Positions 1 to 6,225 of a DNA stretch of 8,649 nt are shown here, piece after piece. The stretch is from CAZIIK01 sp964539235. GTDB lineage: Bacteria > Pseudomonadota > Gammaproteobacteria > Francisellales > CACEW01. Position numbers and translations under genes: made by a program. The notes under the pieces are model-generated. The model did not search any database, had not been told where the DNA came from, and saw only the letters and a list, made by a program, of their open reading frames with translations. Positions within the stretch are counted from its first letter, which is position 1. Each line of letters begins with the position of its first letter. Where the stretch lies: contig CAZIIK010000103.1 in assembly GCA_964539235.1 (NCBI GenBank), positions 1-8,649 of the forward strand, in the 5' to 3' direction.

Positions 1-110
1 TTAACCATCAGTAACTTGATGGGTAGCGGTGCTGCATGAAAATTAGTCTTTTTGGCTTGTGATGATCAAATTTGCATCAAAAATCCAAATGTAGAGTGCA
101 TTACGGTAGC
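1..110 (+). pseudogene. coding traces in three frames: probable decayed 5' part of the following gene
   Basis: One frame enters the window open and stops with TGA at 37-39 (LTISNLMGSGAA). That stop overlaps an ATG at 36 in an ATGA arrangement, and the ATG opens the frame of the downstream gene. This reading gives only MKISLFGL before two consecutive TGA codons at 60-65. Further short stretches resembling protein lie in the other frames (DDQI at 61-72, IKFASKIQ at 65-88, NVE at 88-96), and the downstream frame resumes at VHYGSM from 96. Read in sequence, the pieces could be one beta-rich coding region broken by several small indels, or an upstream gene end followed by a gene with nonsense codons. 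No start in this stretch has a good ribosome binding site. The frames and stops are seen directly; decay is an inference, and sequencing error is an alternative. Confidence 0.4.
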
Positions 111-1022
111 ATGCTGAAAAATGCCTTTAACAAAGGCTTGACCGAAGGCAGAAACTTCTCGGGTATCCTCTTAGACCTCTCCGCATTGTGGGAACAGCAA
201 AAAGTACTGACTTACCACGCGACCTTGCACCCATTTCGTTTAACACACCAGCCCTATCGTTTAACCGATATCACGCAACCTTTACGACAAGCCTACCTAG
301 AAAACACACAGGTCAAACTGAATATCAAAGGGCATGTAAAACCCGGCAAAGGTAAGGAACATGCAGCTGACAACGCCATCTTGTCAACACTCACCTACCA
401 ACTACACATGCAAGGCGACGCTGACTTAAAGACCCGAAAAAGTCATGCCAGTGGGCAATTATCCATCGCAAAAGCTGGCACCTTGTCTTGGCAAACCACC
501 AGCATACTGGGCAAACCGCGACCTATCGGCATGCATTTTGAGAATTTGACCAGCCCCCATGCACACGCCATGCAACAAGAAATCCCCAAAATTGCACACG
601 TGCAAATTACTTACCAAAACCAAACCCTGGTCCAACATCTCTGGCAAGCTGCTGCAAAGCAAATGGGTCAACCCACCCAACAAATTAAAGCCATGGCGAT
701 GGGATTTTTAGACAACAGTATCCAACAGTCACGCGTCCCAACCATCAAGACGGTACTGCAAGCTGTGAAAACCTTCCTGCAAAAACCTGGGAACCTGACA
801 TTGGCATTGCAACCCAAAACACCATTCGATGTATCCCACATCTCTCTGTATTCACACAACCAAATGACACGCAGAAAGCACTATGAGAAAGCATTACAGG
901 CCGCCAAGAGCCCGGCTGAAAAAATTGCATTAAAAGCCCATTACGAACAACGGCAACATTCTATTATTGAACCACTACTGCAGCGTATTGGTCTGACTGT
1001 GCACGTCAATCAAGTGCAATAA
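111..1022 (+). CDS. hypothetical protein, probably N-terminally truncated
   Basis: I do not recognise this 303-residue protein. It alternates short strand-like polar segments in its first half with more helical segments later, including FLDNSIQQSRVPTIKTVLQ and a basic, Ala/Lys/Glu-rich helix before the end. It has no signal peptide, membrane helix or obvious catalytic motif. The frame stays open back to a stop at 63-65, so TTG at 72 or GTG at 96 could also start it; ATG 111 is chosen as the first ATG, but no start has a convincing Shine-Dalgarno sequence. Coding-like residues (VHYGS) precede ATG 111, which suggests the original gene began further upstream and that this is a surviving C-terminal part, perhaps of an exported protein whose leader is lost. 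Its last 48 bases overlap the end of rluD on the other strand. Confidence 0.5.
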   Translation: MLKNAFNKGLTEGRNFSGILLDLSALWEQQKVLTYHATLHPFRLTHQPYRLTDITQPLRQAYLENTQVKLNIKGHVKPGKGKEHAADNAILSTLTYQLHMQGDADLKTRKSHASGQLSIAKAGTLSWQTTSILGKPRPIGMHFENLTSPHAHAMQQEIPKIAHVQITYQNQTLVQHLWQAAAKQMGQPTQQIKAMAMGFLDNSIQQSRVPTIKTVLQAVKTFLQKPGNLTLALQPKTPFDVSHISLYSHNQMTRRKHYEKALQAAKSPAEKIALKAHYEQRQHSIIEPLLQRIGLTVHVNQVQ

Positions 1023-1952
1023 CATTTGAAAATCTGCTGGCGCAGGTGCTGACCATTGCAGCATCTGCCAAGAAGTCGGATGCTCTAGGCCTAAAGTATG
1101 AGCATGCAAAGCCTGGCGTTTAAACTGGCGCAACGCATCCGTTAAAGTTTCCGTCGATCCTGGCGGCAATAACAAACGTCGACCATAAACCGGGTCACCG
1201 ACCAAGGGATAGCCTAAATGTGCCAAATGCACGCGAATCTGATGTGTGCGGCCAGTGTGTAATTTCAATTGCACATGGGTATGCGCAACAAAACTCTGCG
1301 CCACTCGGACGTCGGTCATCGCAGGCTTACCATACCCTTCAGGCACAACTGCCATCTGCTTACGCAACTTAGGATGACGACCAATATTCTGCTCAATAGT
1401 GCAGCCTGCCGTCATACGACCACAAACCAGCGCTTCATATTGACGCGACATTGAACGTGCTTGCAGCTGATTCACCAAATGCGTATGTGCAGGCAACGTC
1501 TTAGCCACAACCATCAATCCTGTGGTGTCTTTATCCAAACGATGCACAATGCCCGCACGAGGTACATCAGCCAAATTTGGACAATGATGCAACAACGCAT
1601 TAAGCACCGTGCCAGTCGCATTACCCGCACCCGGATGCACCACTAAACCGGCGGGTTTGTTGATGACTAAAATCACGTCATCTTCATGAATAATATCCAG
1701 GTCAATTGCTTCCGGTTGGTCCAATAAAGGATCGGAAATTGAGACATGCACATGGACCTGCTCACCACCTGAAACTTTATCTTTTGGACGTAGTGTCTGG
1801 CCGTCAACCAAAATCTGGCCTTGTTTCAACCAAGACTGCAAACGTGCGCGTGAGAATTCGGGTAACAGCTGTGCCAATACCTGGTCAATACGTTGACCCG
1901 CGTAATCGGCATCCAGTAAAAATGTATGATCTGCAGACGAATCAGTTGGCAT
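975..1952 (-). CDS. rluD: 23S rRNA pseudouridine synthase RluD
   Basis: RluD isomerises uridines 1911, 1915 and 1917 (E. coli numbering) in helix 69 of 23S rRNA to pseudouridine, in the cytoplasm during late large-subunit assembly. The 325-residue product matches the roughly 326 residues of the E. coli enzyme. An S4-type RNA-binding domain occupies about residues 17-75 (AGQRIDQVLAQLLPEFSRAR). The RsuA/RluA catalytic domain follows, with VINKPAGLVVHPGAGN (96-111), the catalytic-Asp motif HRLDKDTTGL (Asp140) and GRTHQIRVH (234-242). ATG 1952 gives the expected N-terminal length. It has no Shine-Dalgarno sequence and lies 11 bp inside the upstream secreted-protein gene, so translational coupling is likely. 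The usual gammaproteobacterial neighbour bamD is absent here. The 3' end overlaps the convergent unknown gene by 48 bp. Confidence 0.96.
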   Translation of the reverse strand: MPTDSSADHTFLLDADYAGQRIDQVLAQLLPEFSRARLQSWLKQGQILVDGQTLRPKDKVSGGEQVHVHVSISDPLLDQPEAIDLDIIHEDDVILVINKPAGLVVHPGAGNATGTVLNALLHHCPNLADVPRAGIVHRLDKDTTGLMVVAKTLPAHTHLVNQLQARSMSRQYEALVCGRMTAGCTIEQNIGRHPKLRKQMAVVPEGYGKPAMTDVRVAQSFVAHTHVQLKLHTGRTHQIRVHLAHLGYPLVGDPVYGRRLLLPPGSTETLTDALRQFKRQALHAHTLGLEHPTSWQMLQWSAPAPADFQMLLHLIDVHSQTNTLQ

Positions 1953-2568
1953 CGCTGATCGTACAACTACTGCTATTCACGGTCAGTGTATACGGCAAAG
2001 AACCATTAGTGAGCGTATACGGTGCATTCTGATTATTGCGATTCAACGCATGCCCTGTTTGCAGCGTACAGCCATACGGCAAACCGTTGTAGTTAAACCC
2101 TGAAGACGCTGGCGATGTATCTGTAAAAGCTGAATTTGAAATATACAGATAATACTGCGACGCCCCTTGCATAAAGCTGTTGGTACAACTGGACACCTGT
2201 GAATTCACATAATGCACACCGGTTTGACCCGAAAATAATTGACAGGTTGAAACCCCAGATTCGCCCCGCACCGAGGACACCAACACATAGAGTTTTTGAC
2301 CCGAATTATTATTGATGGTGAGCTGGAACTGCGCCTGAGAGGTAATCGAAGCATTATTATTGCTGGTTGTGCTGGCGTTAAACGTTGCCTGCGAAAACAC
2401 CACCGGCAACATGCCAGGCTTAGCGCCCGTGTATAAGGTGCGCGAAGTATTAGCAGGCACCGAAGTATAATCACTCACCTGTGGCGCCGCCGATAATGTG
2501 ACAGCACTCACGCTGCTTAAAAGACCCAGTAAAATCGTTGCTAAAAGCCGTAACCGTTTATTTAACAT
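1942..2568 (-). CDS. secreted Ser/Thr/Asn-rich protein with four cysteines, unknown function
   Basis: This 208-residue protein is not recognised as a member of a named family. It begins with a typical Sec signal peptide: basic MLNKRLR, a hydrophobic core (LLATILLGLL) and a likely signal-peptidase I site after Ala22 (VSA), although Ala27 or Ala28 are possible. The mature part is rich in Ser, Thr, Asn and Gln, and looks like an all-beta fold with repeated short strands (FQLTINN, KLYVLVSS, YYLYISNS, YTLTVNSS). Four cysteines (109, 128, 167, 202) would allow two disulfides in the periplasm or outside the cell. The start is supported by GGAAAG (minus strand, 2575-2580) six bases before ATG. The gene is divergent from the porin-like gene and its TGA lies 11 bp inside rluD, so it probably shares an mRNA with rluD. 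A periplasmic or surface role is inferred from the signal peptide only. Confidence 0.8.
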   Translation of the reverse strand: MLNKRLRLLATILLGLLSSVSAVTLSAAPQVSDYTSVPANTSRTLYTGAKPGMLPVVFSQATFNASTTSNNNASITSQAQFQLTINNNSGQKLYVLVSSVRGESGVSTCQLFSGQTGVHYVNSQVSSCTNSFMQGASQYYLYISNSAFTDTSPASSGFNYNGLPYGCTLQTGHALNRNNQNAPYTLTNGSLPYTLTVNSSSCTISDAN

Positions 2569-2604
2569 GCGCTACTTTCCGGTGAATTCTGGATAATGCC
2601 GGCG

Positions 2605-2613
2605 ATTCTATCA
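2605..2613 (-). promoter_or_regulatory. extended -10 promoter for the secreted protein-rluD unit
   Basis: On the minus strand the sequence reads TG-A-TAGAAT, an extended -10 element with a five-of-six match to TATAAT. It lies about 37 bases upstream of the ATG at 2568. At a 17-bp distance there is no recognisable -35 hexamer (ATGGCG), which fits an extended -10 type. This is pattern-based only. Confidence 0.4.
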
Positions 2614-2649
2614 GAAAAAGCTGTATACGCCATGGACAAACGCGATGAG

Positions 2650-2662
2650 CATGTAATACATG
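2650..2662. promoter_or_regulatory. 13-bp perfect palindrome, candidate operator
   Basis: CATGTA-A-TACATG is a perfect inverted repeat of two 6-bp arms around one base, flanked on both sides by CGCG at unequal distances. It ends 16 bp upstream of the -35 element of the porin-like gene and lies in the region shared with the divergent secreted-protein gene. The position suits a transcription factor acting on one or both promoters. The factor is unknown, and the sequence is not a Fur box. Confidence 0.4.
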
Positions 2663-2678
2663 AGACGCGCTCGAATGA

Positions 2679-2707
2679 TTGTACAAATTTAAACCATAGT
2701 ATATGAT
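2679..2707 (+). promoter_or_regulatory. sigma-70-type promoter of the porin-like gene
   Basis: TTGTAC (2679-2684) and TATGAT (2702-2707) are separated by exactly 17 bp. TATGAT matches the consensus at five of six positions. The expected transcription start near 2714 leaves a leader of about 26 bases that contains the ribosome binding site GAGGGGG at 2727-2733. Confidence 0.6.
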
Positions 2708-2739
2708 CGCCCATTCGAGTGACATAGAGGGGGAATATA

Positions 2740-4014
2740 ATGACAACAAATATCTCGAAAATCGGCCTAGCACTTTCGTTGGGATTACTCAGCATCAGCA
2801 GCTATGCCACTGGCTTTCATAAAACAGCGTACAGCCAAAAGATGTATGATCAACTGCAGGTCCAAGAACAACAAATTGAAAGCGAAATCCAACAACTGCA
2901 ACAACATCAAAACACTGCCGCAACAACCAATCATATTGCCAGCTTTAATGACGGCTTGTTTATGATTGCAATTTCAGCCGATCGTTATGCGCTGAAGCTC
3001 CTGCAAATTAAAGACCAAACCCCACTGCAATTTGGAGCGGGTATTGAATTAGATGCCCAACAGACCCTCGGCAATACCATGCCTCAAGGCAGCAATAACG
3101 AAACCGGCACGGTTGCACAAGCTTATGAAAACGGCAACCAGTTGATGCACTTCGAAGTATTGTCGACTTATGCACGGCTCAATGACTGGACGCATGTTGC
3201 TATAGAGGTCGAAGATGCCGGCGGCACAGCAGCCTTCCGTAATGCTTTGATTAACTTCGGTAACCTGAGCAAATCACCGTGGTATTTATCGATTGGTCGT
3301 ACCCGTGCTGACTTTGCTTACTTTGAAGGCAATGGTCCATATTCCAACACGTTGTTTAACCAAATCTACCGGGCAGATTTTAATAATCCTCAAATTAACC
3401 TGGGCTACTACAATGGCCCTATCAGTAACACCTTTACCGTGTTCCAACCTCAGGCTTACCACGGTCAACACCATGACCCACAATTTTCCGACTTATTAGT
3501 CCTCCGCCATAAATTCAGCGGCGCACTCTCCGGTATGTTGAATATGGGTTATATCAATGACATGCGCGGCACCGGCAGTGGTTTTGACTTATCGACACAA
3601 ACGTATAATCAACCGACTTCACGCACAGGTGCGTTCACCGTTGGTACCAGTTGGAACTACAAACAAGTCAGCGCATTCGGTATTTTCAACACCACGTTAA
3701 AAGACCAGCCGATTACCAATAACAACAAAATGTACGGTTACACCTTAGGTGCCAGCGCACTGCCGGTTGTGTATGGTAAGAACACTAACTTCACAGTGAC
3801 ATTCACGCATATGCTCAACGCGCAGCATATCTCTTCGGTGATTCCTGCACGTGGCAATGCAACCACGCTGACCGGTATCGAAGATAATATCGAAGCGTTC
3901 TACAGCGTACCTTTACGTTCCAACATTATTGCCACATTGCAATACAACTGGGACCACACTTATAACAACCGTGATGTGAATACCATCACATTGGATTTTA
4001 TGGCGTTTATTTAA
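2740..4014 (+). CDS. outer-membrane beta-barrel protein, LbtU/DUF3573 siderophore-porin-like
   Basis: This 424-residue protein has a Sec signal peptide (hydrophobic core GLALSLGLLSI, likely cleaved after Ala23, SYA). A short Gln/Glu-rich coiled coil follows at about residues 35-58 (QLQVQEQQIESEIQQLQ). The rest is a long Gly/Asn/aromatic-rich region of alternating strands ending in TLDFMAFI, typical of an outer-membrane barrel. Signal peptide, short coiled coil and one barrel is the architecture of LbtU-like proteins (legiobactin uptake in Legionella) and the related DUF3573 proteins of Francisella. Family membership is from recollection of architecture, not alignment, and another porin family remains possible. 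The substrate cannot be told from sequence. The start is fixed by GAGGGGG six bases upstream. No siderophore synthesis, TonB or Fur-box evidence lies beside it. It is monocistronic: promoter upstream, hairpin downstream. Confidence 0.75.
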   Translation: MTTNISKIGLALSLGLLSISSYATGFHKTAYSQKMYDQLQVQEQQIESEIQQLQQHQNTAATTNHIASFNDGLFMIAISADRYALKLLQIKDQTPLQFGAGIELDAQQTLGNTMPQGSNNETGTVAQAYENGNQLMHFEVLSTYARLNDWTHVAIEVEDAGGTAAFRNALINFGNLSKSPWYLSIGRTRADFAYFEGNGPYSNTLFNQIYRADFNNPQINLGYYNGPISNTFTVFQPQAYHGQHHDPQFSDLLVLRHKFSGALSGMLNMGYINDMRGTGSGFDLSTQTYNQPTSRTGAFTVGTSWNYKQVSAFGIFNTTLKDQPITNNNKMYGYTLGASALPVVYGKNTNFTVTFTHMLNAQHISSVIPARGNATTLTGIEDNIEAFYSVPLRSNIIATLQYNWDHTYNNRDVNTITLDFMAFI

Positions 4015-4027
4015 TCACCCTAGAATC

Positions 4028-4068
4028 AGCTGGACCGAAGACATCGGCCCAGCTCAAATATTTTAACC
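4028..4068 (+). terminator. probable Rho-independent terminator of the porin-like gene
   Basis: Arms 4028-4038 and 4044-4054 can pair over 11 positions with one A-C mismatch around a 5-base loop (AGACA). An A/T-rich tail with TATTTTA follows. It starts 14 bases after the stop codon. The tail is imperfect. On the other strand there is no T-tract after the hairpin, so it is a weaker candidate for pdxJ, which points towards it. Confidence 0.55.
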
Positions 4069-4091
4069 TTCAAGACCTTCGATTATTGTGC

Positions 4092-4820
4092 TTATGTACG
4101 TGATAACAATTGCTTCATCTCTCGCACAGCGGCTTTCAGTCCAACCATAACCGCACGTGCCATAATGGCGTGACCAATGTTCAACTCATGCATTTCTGCA
4201 ATCGCCGCAATGGCCTGTGTATTGTGGTAGTGCAACCCATGCCCAGCATTAACCGTCAAACCCAATCCAGCCGCATAAGTCGCAGCAGTTTGAATCCGCG
4301 TCAATTGTTGTTGCTGCGCGACGGCATCTGTTGCATCGGCATATTCACCCGTATGCAACTCGATAATTGGCGCACCGCATTGTGCTGCAGCTTCGATTTG
4401 CTGCGGCTCCGGGTCGATAAACAAGGACACTGCAATGCCTGCCTGCTTCAAACGTTTGCAGGCTACAGCAATTTCTTGTGCGCGCCCCAAAACATCTAAA
4501 CCGCCTTCTGTGGTCAACTCTTCACGTTTCTCCGTCACCAAGCAGCAATATGTCGGCTGAATACGTTCAGCAATGCTGAGCATTTCTTCCGTCACCGCCA
4601 TTTCTAGATTCATCCGCGTTTGCACTGTTTCAGCCAACAGTTGTACATCACGGTCTTGAATATGACGCCGGTCCTCACGCAGATGAACAGTAATGCCATC
4701 TGCACCGGCTTCTTCTGCCAAAAAAGCCGCTTGCACAGGATCCGGATAAATCGTGCCACGCGCTTGGCGCAGTGTTGCGATATGGTCAATATTAACCCCA
4801 AGTAAAACTGGTTGCTTCAT
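4092..4820 (-). CDS. pdxJ: pyridoxine 5'-phosphate synthase PdxJ
   Basis: PdxJ condenses 1-deoxy-D-xylulose 5-phosphate with 3-amino-2-oxopropyl phosphate to make pyridoxine 5'-phosphate, the ring-closing step of DXP-dependent vitamin B6 synthesis. The product is 242 residues, as usual for this TIM-barrel enzyme (E. coli 243). Conserved blocks are visible: VNIDHIATLRQARGT (9-23), ITVHLREDRRHI (43-54, His46), RMNLEMAVTEEM (69-80, Glu73), TTEGGLDV (103-110), SLFIDPE (132-138) and NAGHGLHYHN (191-200, His194). These match the catalytic His45, Glu72 and His193 of E. coli. The frame stays open further upstream, but ATG 4820 is chosen because AAGGAG lies seven bases before it and it matches the family N-terminus. 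It follows recO after a 16-bp gap. The common downstream neighbour acpS is absent. Confidence 0.97.
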   Translation of the reverse strand: MKQPVLLGVNIDHIATLRQARGTIYPDPVQAAFLAEEAGADGITVHLREDRRHIQDRDVQLLAETVQTRMNLEMAVTEEMLSIAERIQPTYCCLVTEKREELTTEGGLDVLGRAQEIAVACKRLKQAGIAVSLFIDPEPQQIEAAAQCGAPIIELHTGEYADATDAVAQQQQLTRIQTAATYAAGLGLTVNAGHGLHYHNTQAIAAIAEMHELNIGHAIMARAVMVGLKAAVREMKQLLSRT

Positions 4821-4836
4821 GTTGGGCTCCTTCTCA

Positions 4837-5568
4837 CTATCGGTTATCCCGATAAAAATCTCGTAGTAATTGGCGGCTCTTGATGACTTTGCCATCGAGA
4901 TAATAATCCACCCAGGCGCGTAGTAAACGCTGCAGATCACGCATAGCACTGGGCGTTTCCCAATCATCTGCAGCAATGGCTAATAAGGCAGCGCCACCAT
5001 ACTGATCTTTCGCCGTCACATCAATTGCTGATTGCGCCAAACGTTGTGGCAAATGTCCTGGGTGCAGTCGGTAATAAGCATCGGCTCGCACCGGTGCGCC
5101 CGCAGCATCTTGTTGCAAAGAAGGTGCATAGCCTAATTCGGCGAATAACTGCCATTCCAATCGGCGTAATACGTGACCGACTTGATGTGCATCATCGGCA
5201 AGTGGCAATGCCTGCAAACAGGCTTGATACGCTTGAAAAATCAATGGATGCGGATCATCTGGCTTGATGAAGTGCAGCAACAGCTCATTGCAATAAAAGC
5301 CGGCTAATAGTGATAACTGTGGCCAGGTTTGCCAATGGCCCATGGCTTCGAGTTGGCGCACGGTTTTGACTTGGCCTCGACCGGCGTACAACACGTGCAA
5401 CGGCAGCAATGGTCGCACCAATCCATACCAAGCTGAACGCGGTCGTTTGGCGCCTTTGGCGATAGCGCTGACCACCGCGCCTTCCGCCGTCAACAACTTG
5501 AGCAACACACCATGATTTTGATACGGGTAATGATGCAAGATATACGCCGGTTGCACAGTATCTGTCAC
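4837..5568 (-). CDS. recO: DNA repair protein RecO
   Basis: RecO binds single-stranded DNA and, with RecR, loads RecA onto SSB-coated gaps in the RecFOR recombinational repair pathway. The product is 243 residues (E. coli 242). The N-terminal OB-fold begins QPAYILHHYPYQNHGVLLKL (6-25) and runs to about residue 80. A helical domain follows, containing CNELLLHFI (93-101) and LRRLEWQLFAELGYAP (134-149), and it ends YYLDGKVIKSRQLLRDFYR as in gammaproteobacterial RecO. The zinc-binding cysteines found in some other RecO proteins are absent, as is usual in this group. The frame is open 51 codons further upstream into rnhB, but GTG 5568 fits the family N-terminus and overlaps the rnhB stop as GTGA. 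It sits between rnhB and pdxJ; the recO-pdxJ order is as in E. coli, where era precedes it instead. Confidence 0.93.
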   Translation of the reverse strand: MTDTVQPAYILHHYPYQNHGVLLKLLTAEGAVVSAIAKGAKRPRSAWYGLVRPLLPLHVLYAGRGQVKTVRQLEAMGHWQTWPQLSLLAGFYCNELLLHFIKPDDPHPLIFQAYQACLQALPLADDAHQVGHVLRRLEWQLFAELGYAPSLQQDAAGAPVRADAYYRLHPGHLPQRLAQSAIDVTAKDQYGGAALLAIAADDWETPSAMRDLQRLLRAWVDYYLDGKVIKSRQLLRDFYRDNR

Positions 5569-6146
5569 GCCACACCCTGCTCTGCTAAACAACGGGCCAC
5601 TGGTGCAAAACTGCGTCGATGAATTGGACATACGCCTTGGGTCTTTAACGCTTGCAAATGCTGCGGCGTGGGATAACCACTGTGACGTGCAAAACCATAA
5701 CCTGGATATTGCACATCGCATTCAACCATTTCGCGGTCGCGCAATACCTTGGCCACAATTGATGCAGCACTGATCGCAGGTTCGGTCATATCACCCTTGA
5801 TAATGGCTTTACAAGGGAAAGGAATATCTGGACAAAAACGACCATCGACTAATACCTGCTCAGGTGTGATCGACAACCCTAATACCGCACGTTTCATGGC
5901 CAAAAGACTGGCTTGCAGAATATTAATCTGATCAATTTCGACTGCCTCTGCACGCCCCACGCTCACGGCTAAAGCATGCATCATAATCTCTGCATATAAC
6001 ATTTCTCGACGCTTTGGCGTCAGTTTTTTTGAATCTCGCAGCCCGGCAATCTGGACTTGCGGATTAAGGATAACGGCAGCTGCCACTACAGGTCCGGCCA
6101 AAGGACCACGACCGACTTCATCGACACCAGCAATAGGGATTAGCAT
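5565..6146 (-). CDS. rnhB: ribonuclease HII
   Basis: RNase HII cleaves RNA in RNA-DNA hybrids and nicks at single ribonucleotides misincorporated in DNA, starting ribonucleotide excision repair. The 193-residue product is of normal length (E. coli 198). The signature GVDEVGRGPLAGPVVAAAV (7-25) carries Asp9, Glu10 and the GRG motif. LVDGRF provides Asp101, and KGDMTEPAISAASIVAKVLRD (118-138) provides Asp119, completing the DEDD set. YGFARHSGYPT (150-160) contains the conserved tyrosine. ATG 6146 gives the expected start; only a weak AAGA lies before it. It is the first gene of a minus-strand operon, with its TGA overlapping the recO GTG. In E. coli rnhB follows lpxB on the same strand; here it is close to lpxB but divergent. 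Confidence 0.96.
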   Translation of the reverse strand: MLIPIAGVDEVGRGPLAGPVVAAAVILNPQVQIAGLRDSKKLTPKRREMLYAEIMMHALAVSVGRAEAVEIDQINILQASLLAMKRAVLGLSITPEQVLVDGRFCPDIPFPCKAIIKGDMTEPAISAASIVAKVLRDREMVECDVQYPGYGFARHSGYPTPQHLQALKTQGVCPIHRRSFAPVARCLAEQGVA

Positions 6147-6162
6147 TTTCTTGAAACCACGC

Positions 6163-6190
6163 TTGCAAAGGGTTTTGCAGCCGATAGAAT
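6163..6190 (+). promoter_or_regulatory. promoter of the dehydrogenase-lpxB operon
   Basis: TTGCAA (6163-6168) and TAGAAT (6185-6190) are 16 bp apart, with transcription expected near 6197. The -35 element lies within a 6-bp inverted repeat (TGCAAA at 6164-6169, TTTGCA at 6174-6179), which might bind a regulator or simply fold in the divergent rnhB leader. No convincing separate rnhB promoter was found in this 79-bp gap. Confidence 0.4.
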
Positions 6191-6225
6191 GACATCGATT
6201 TTACCTGTAGACAATGAGGAACGCC

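Noticed and set aside
2591..2612. Fur-box-like stretch GATAATG...TATC upstream of the secreted-protein gene
   Set aside because: The half-sites are not symmetric and match the 19-bp Fur consensus poorly; part of it is explained by the -10 element.
2604..2612. Shared GATAGAAT in the promoters of the secreted-protein gene and the dehydrogenase-lpxB operon
   Set aside because: The match is just a common -10 variant with two flanking bases; it does not show co-regulation.
2562..2795. Minus-strand reading frames of 71-77 codons across the divergent region
   Set aside because: They cover two promoters and the start of the porin-like gene, have no ribosome binding site, and resemble no protein; the palindrome and promoters explain the stretch better.
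2860..2913. CAA-rich repeat-like stretch in the porin-like gene
   Set aside because: It encodes the Gln-rich coiled coil and has no regular repeat unit.
4821..4976. N-terminal extension of PdxJ by 52 residues
   Set aside because: The extension overlaps recO coding sequence and is not family-like, while ATG 4820 has a strong AAGGAG and matches the PdxJ N-terminus.
5569..5721. N-terminal extension of RecO by 51 residues
   Set aside because: It lies within rnhB coding sequence; GTG 5568 fits the RecO family start and a GTGA coupling.
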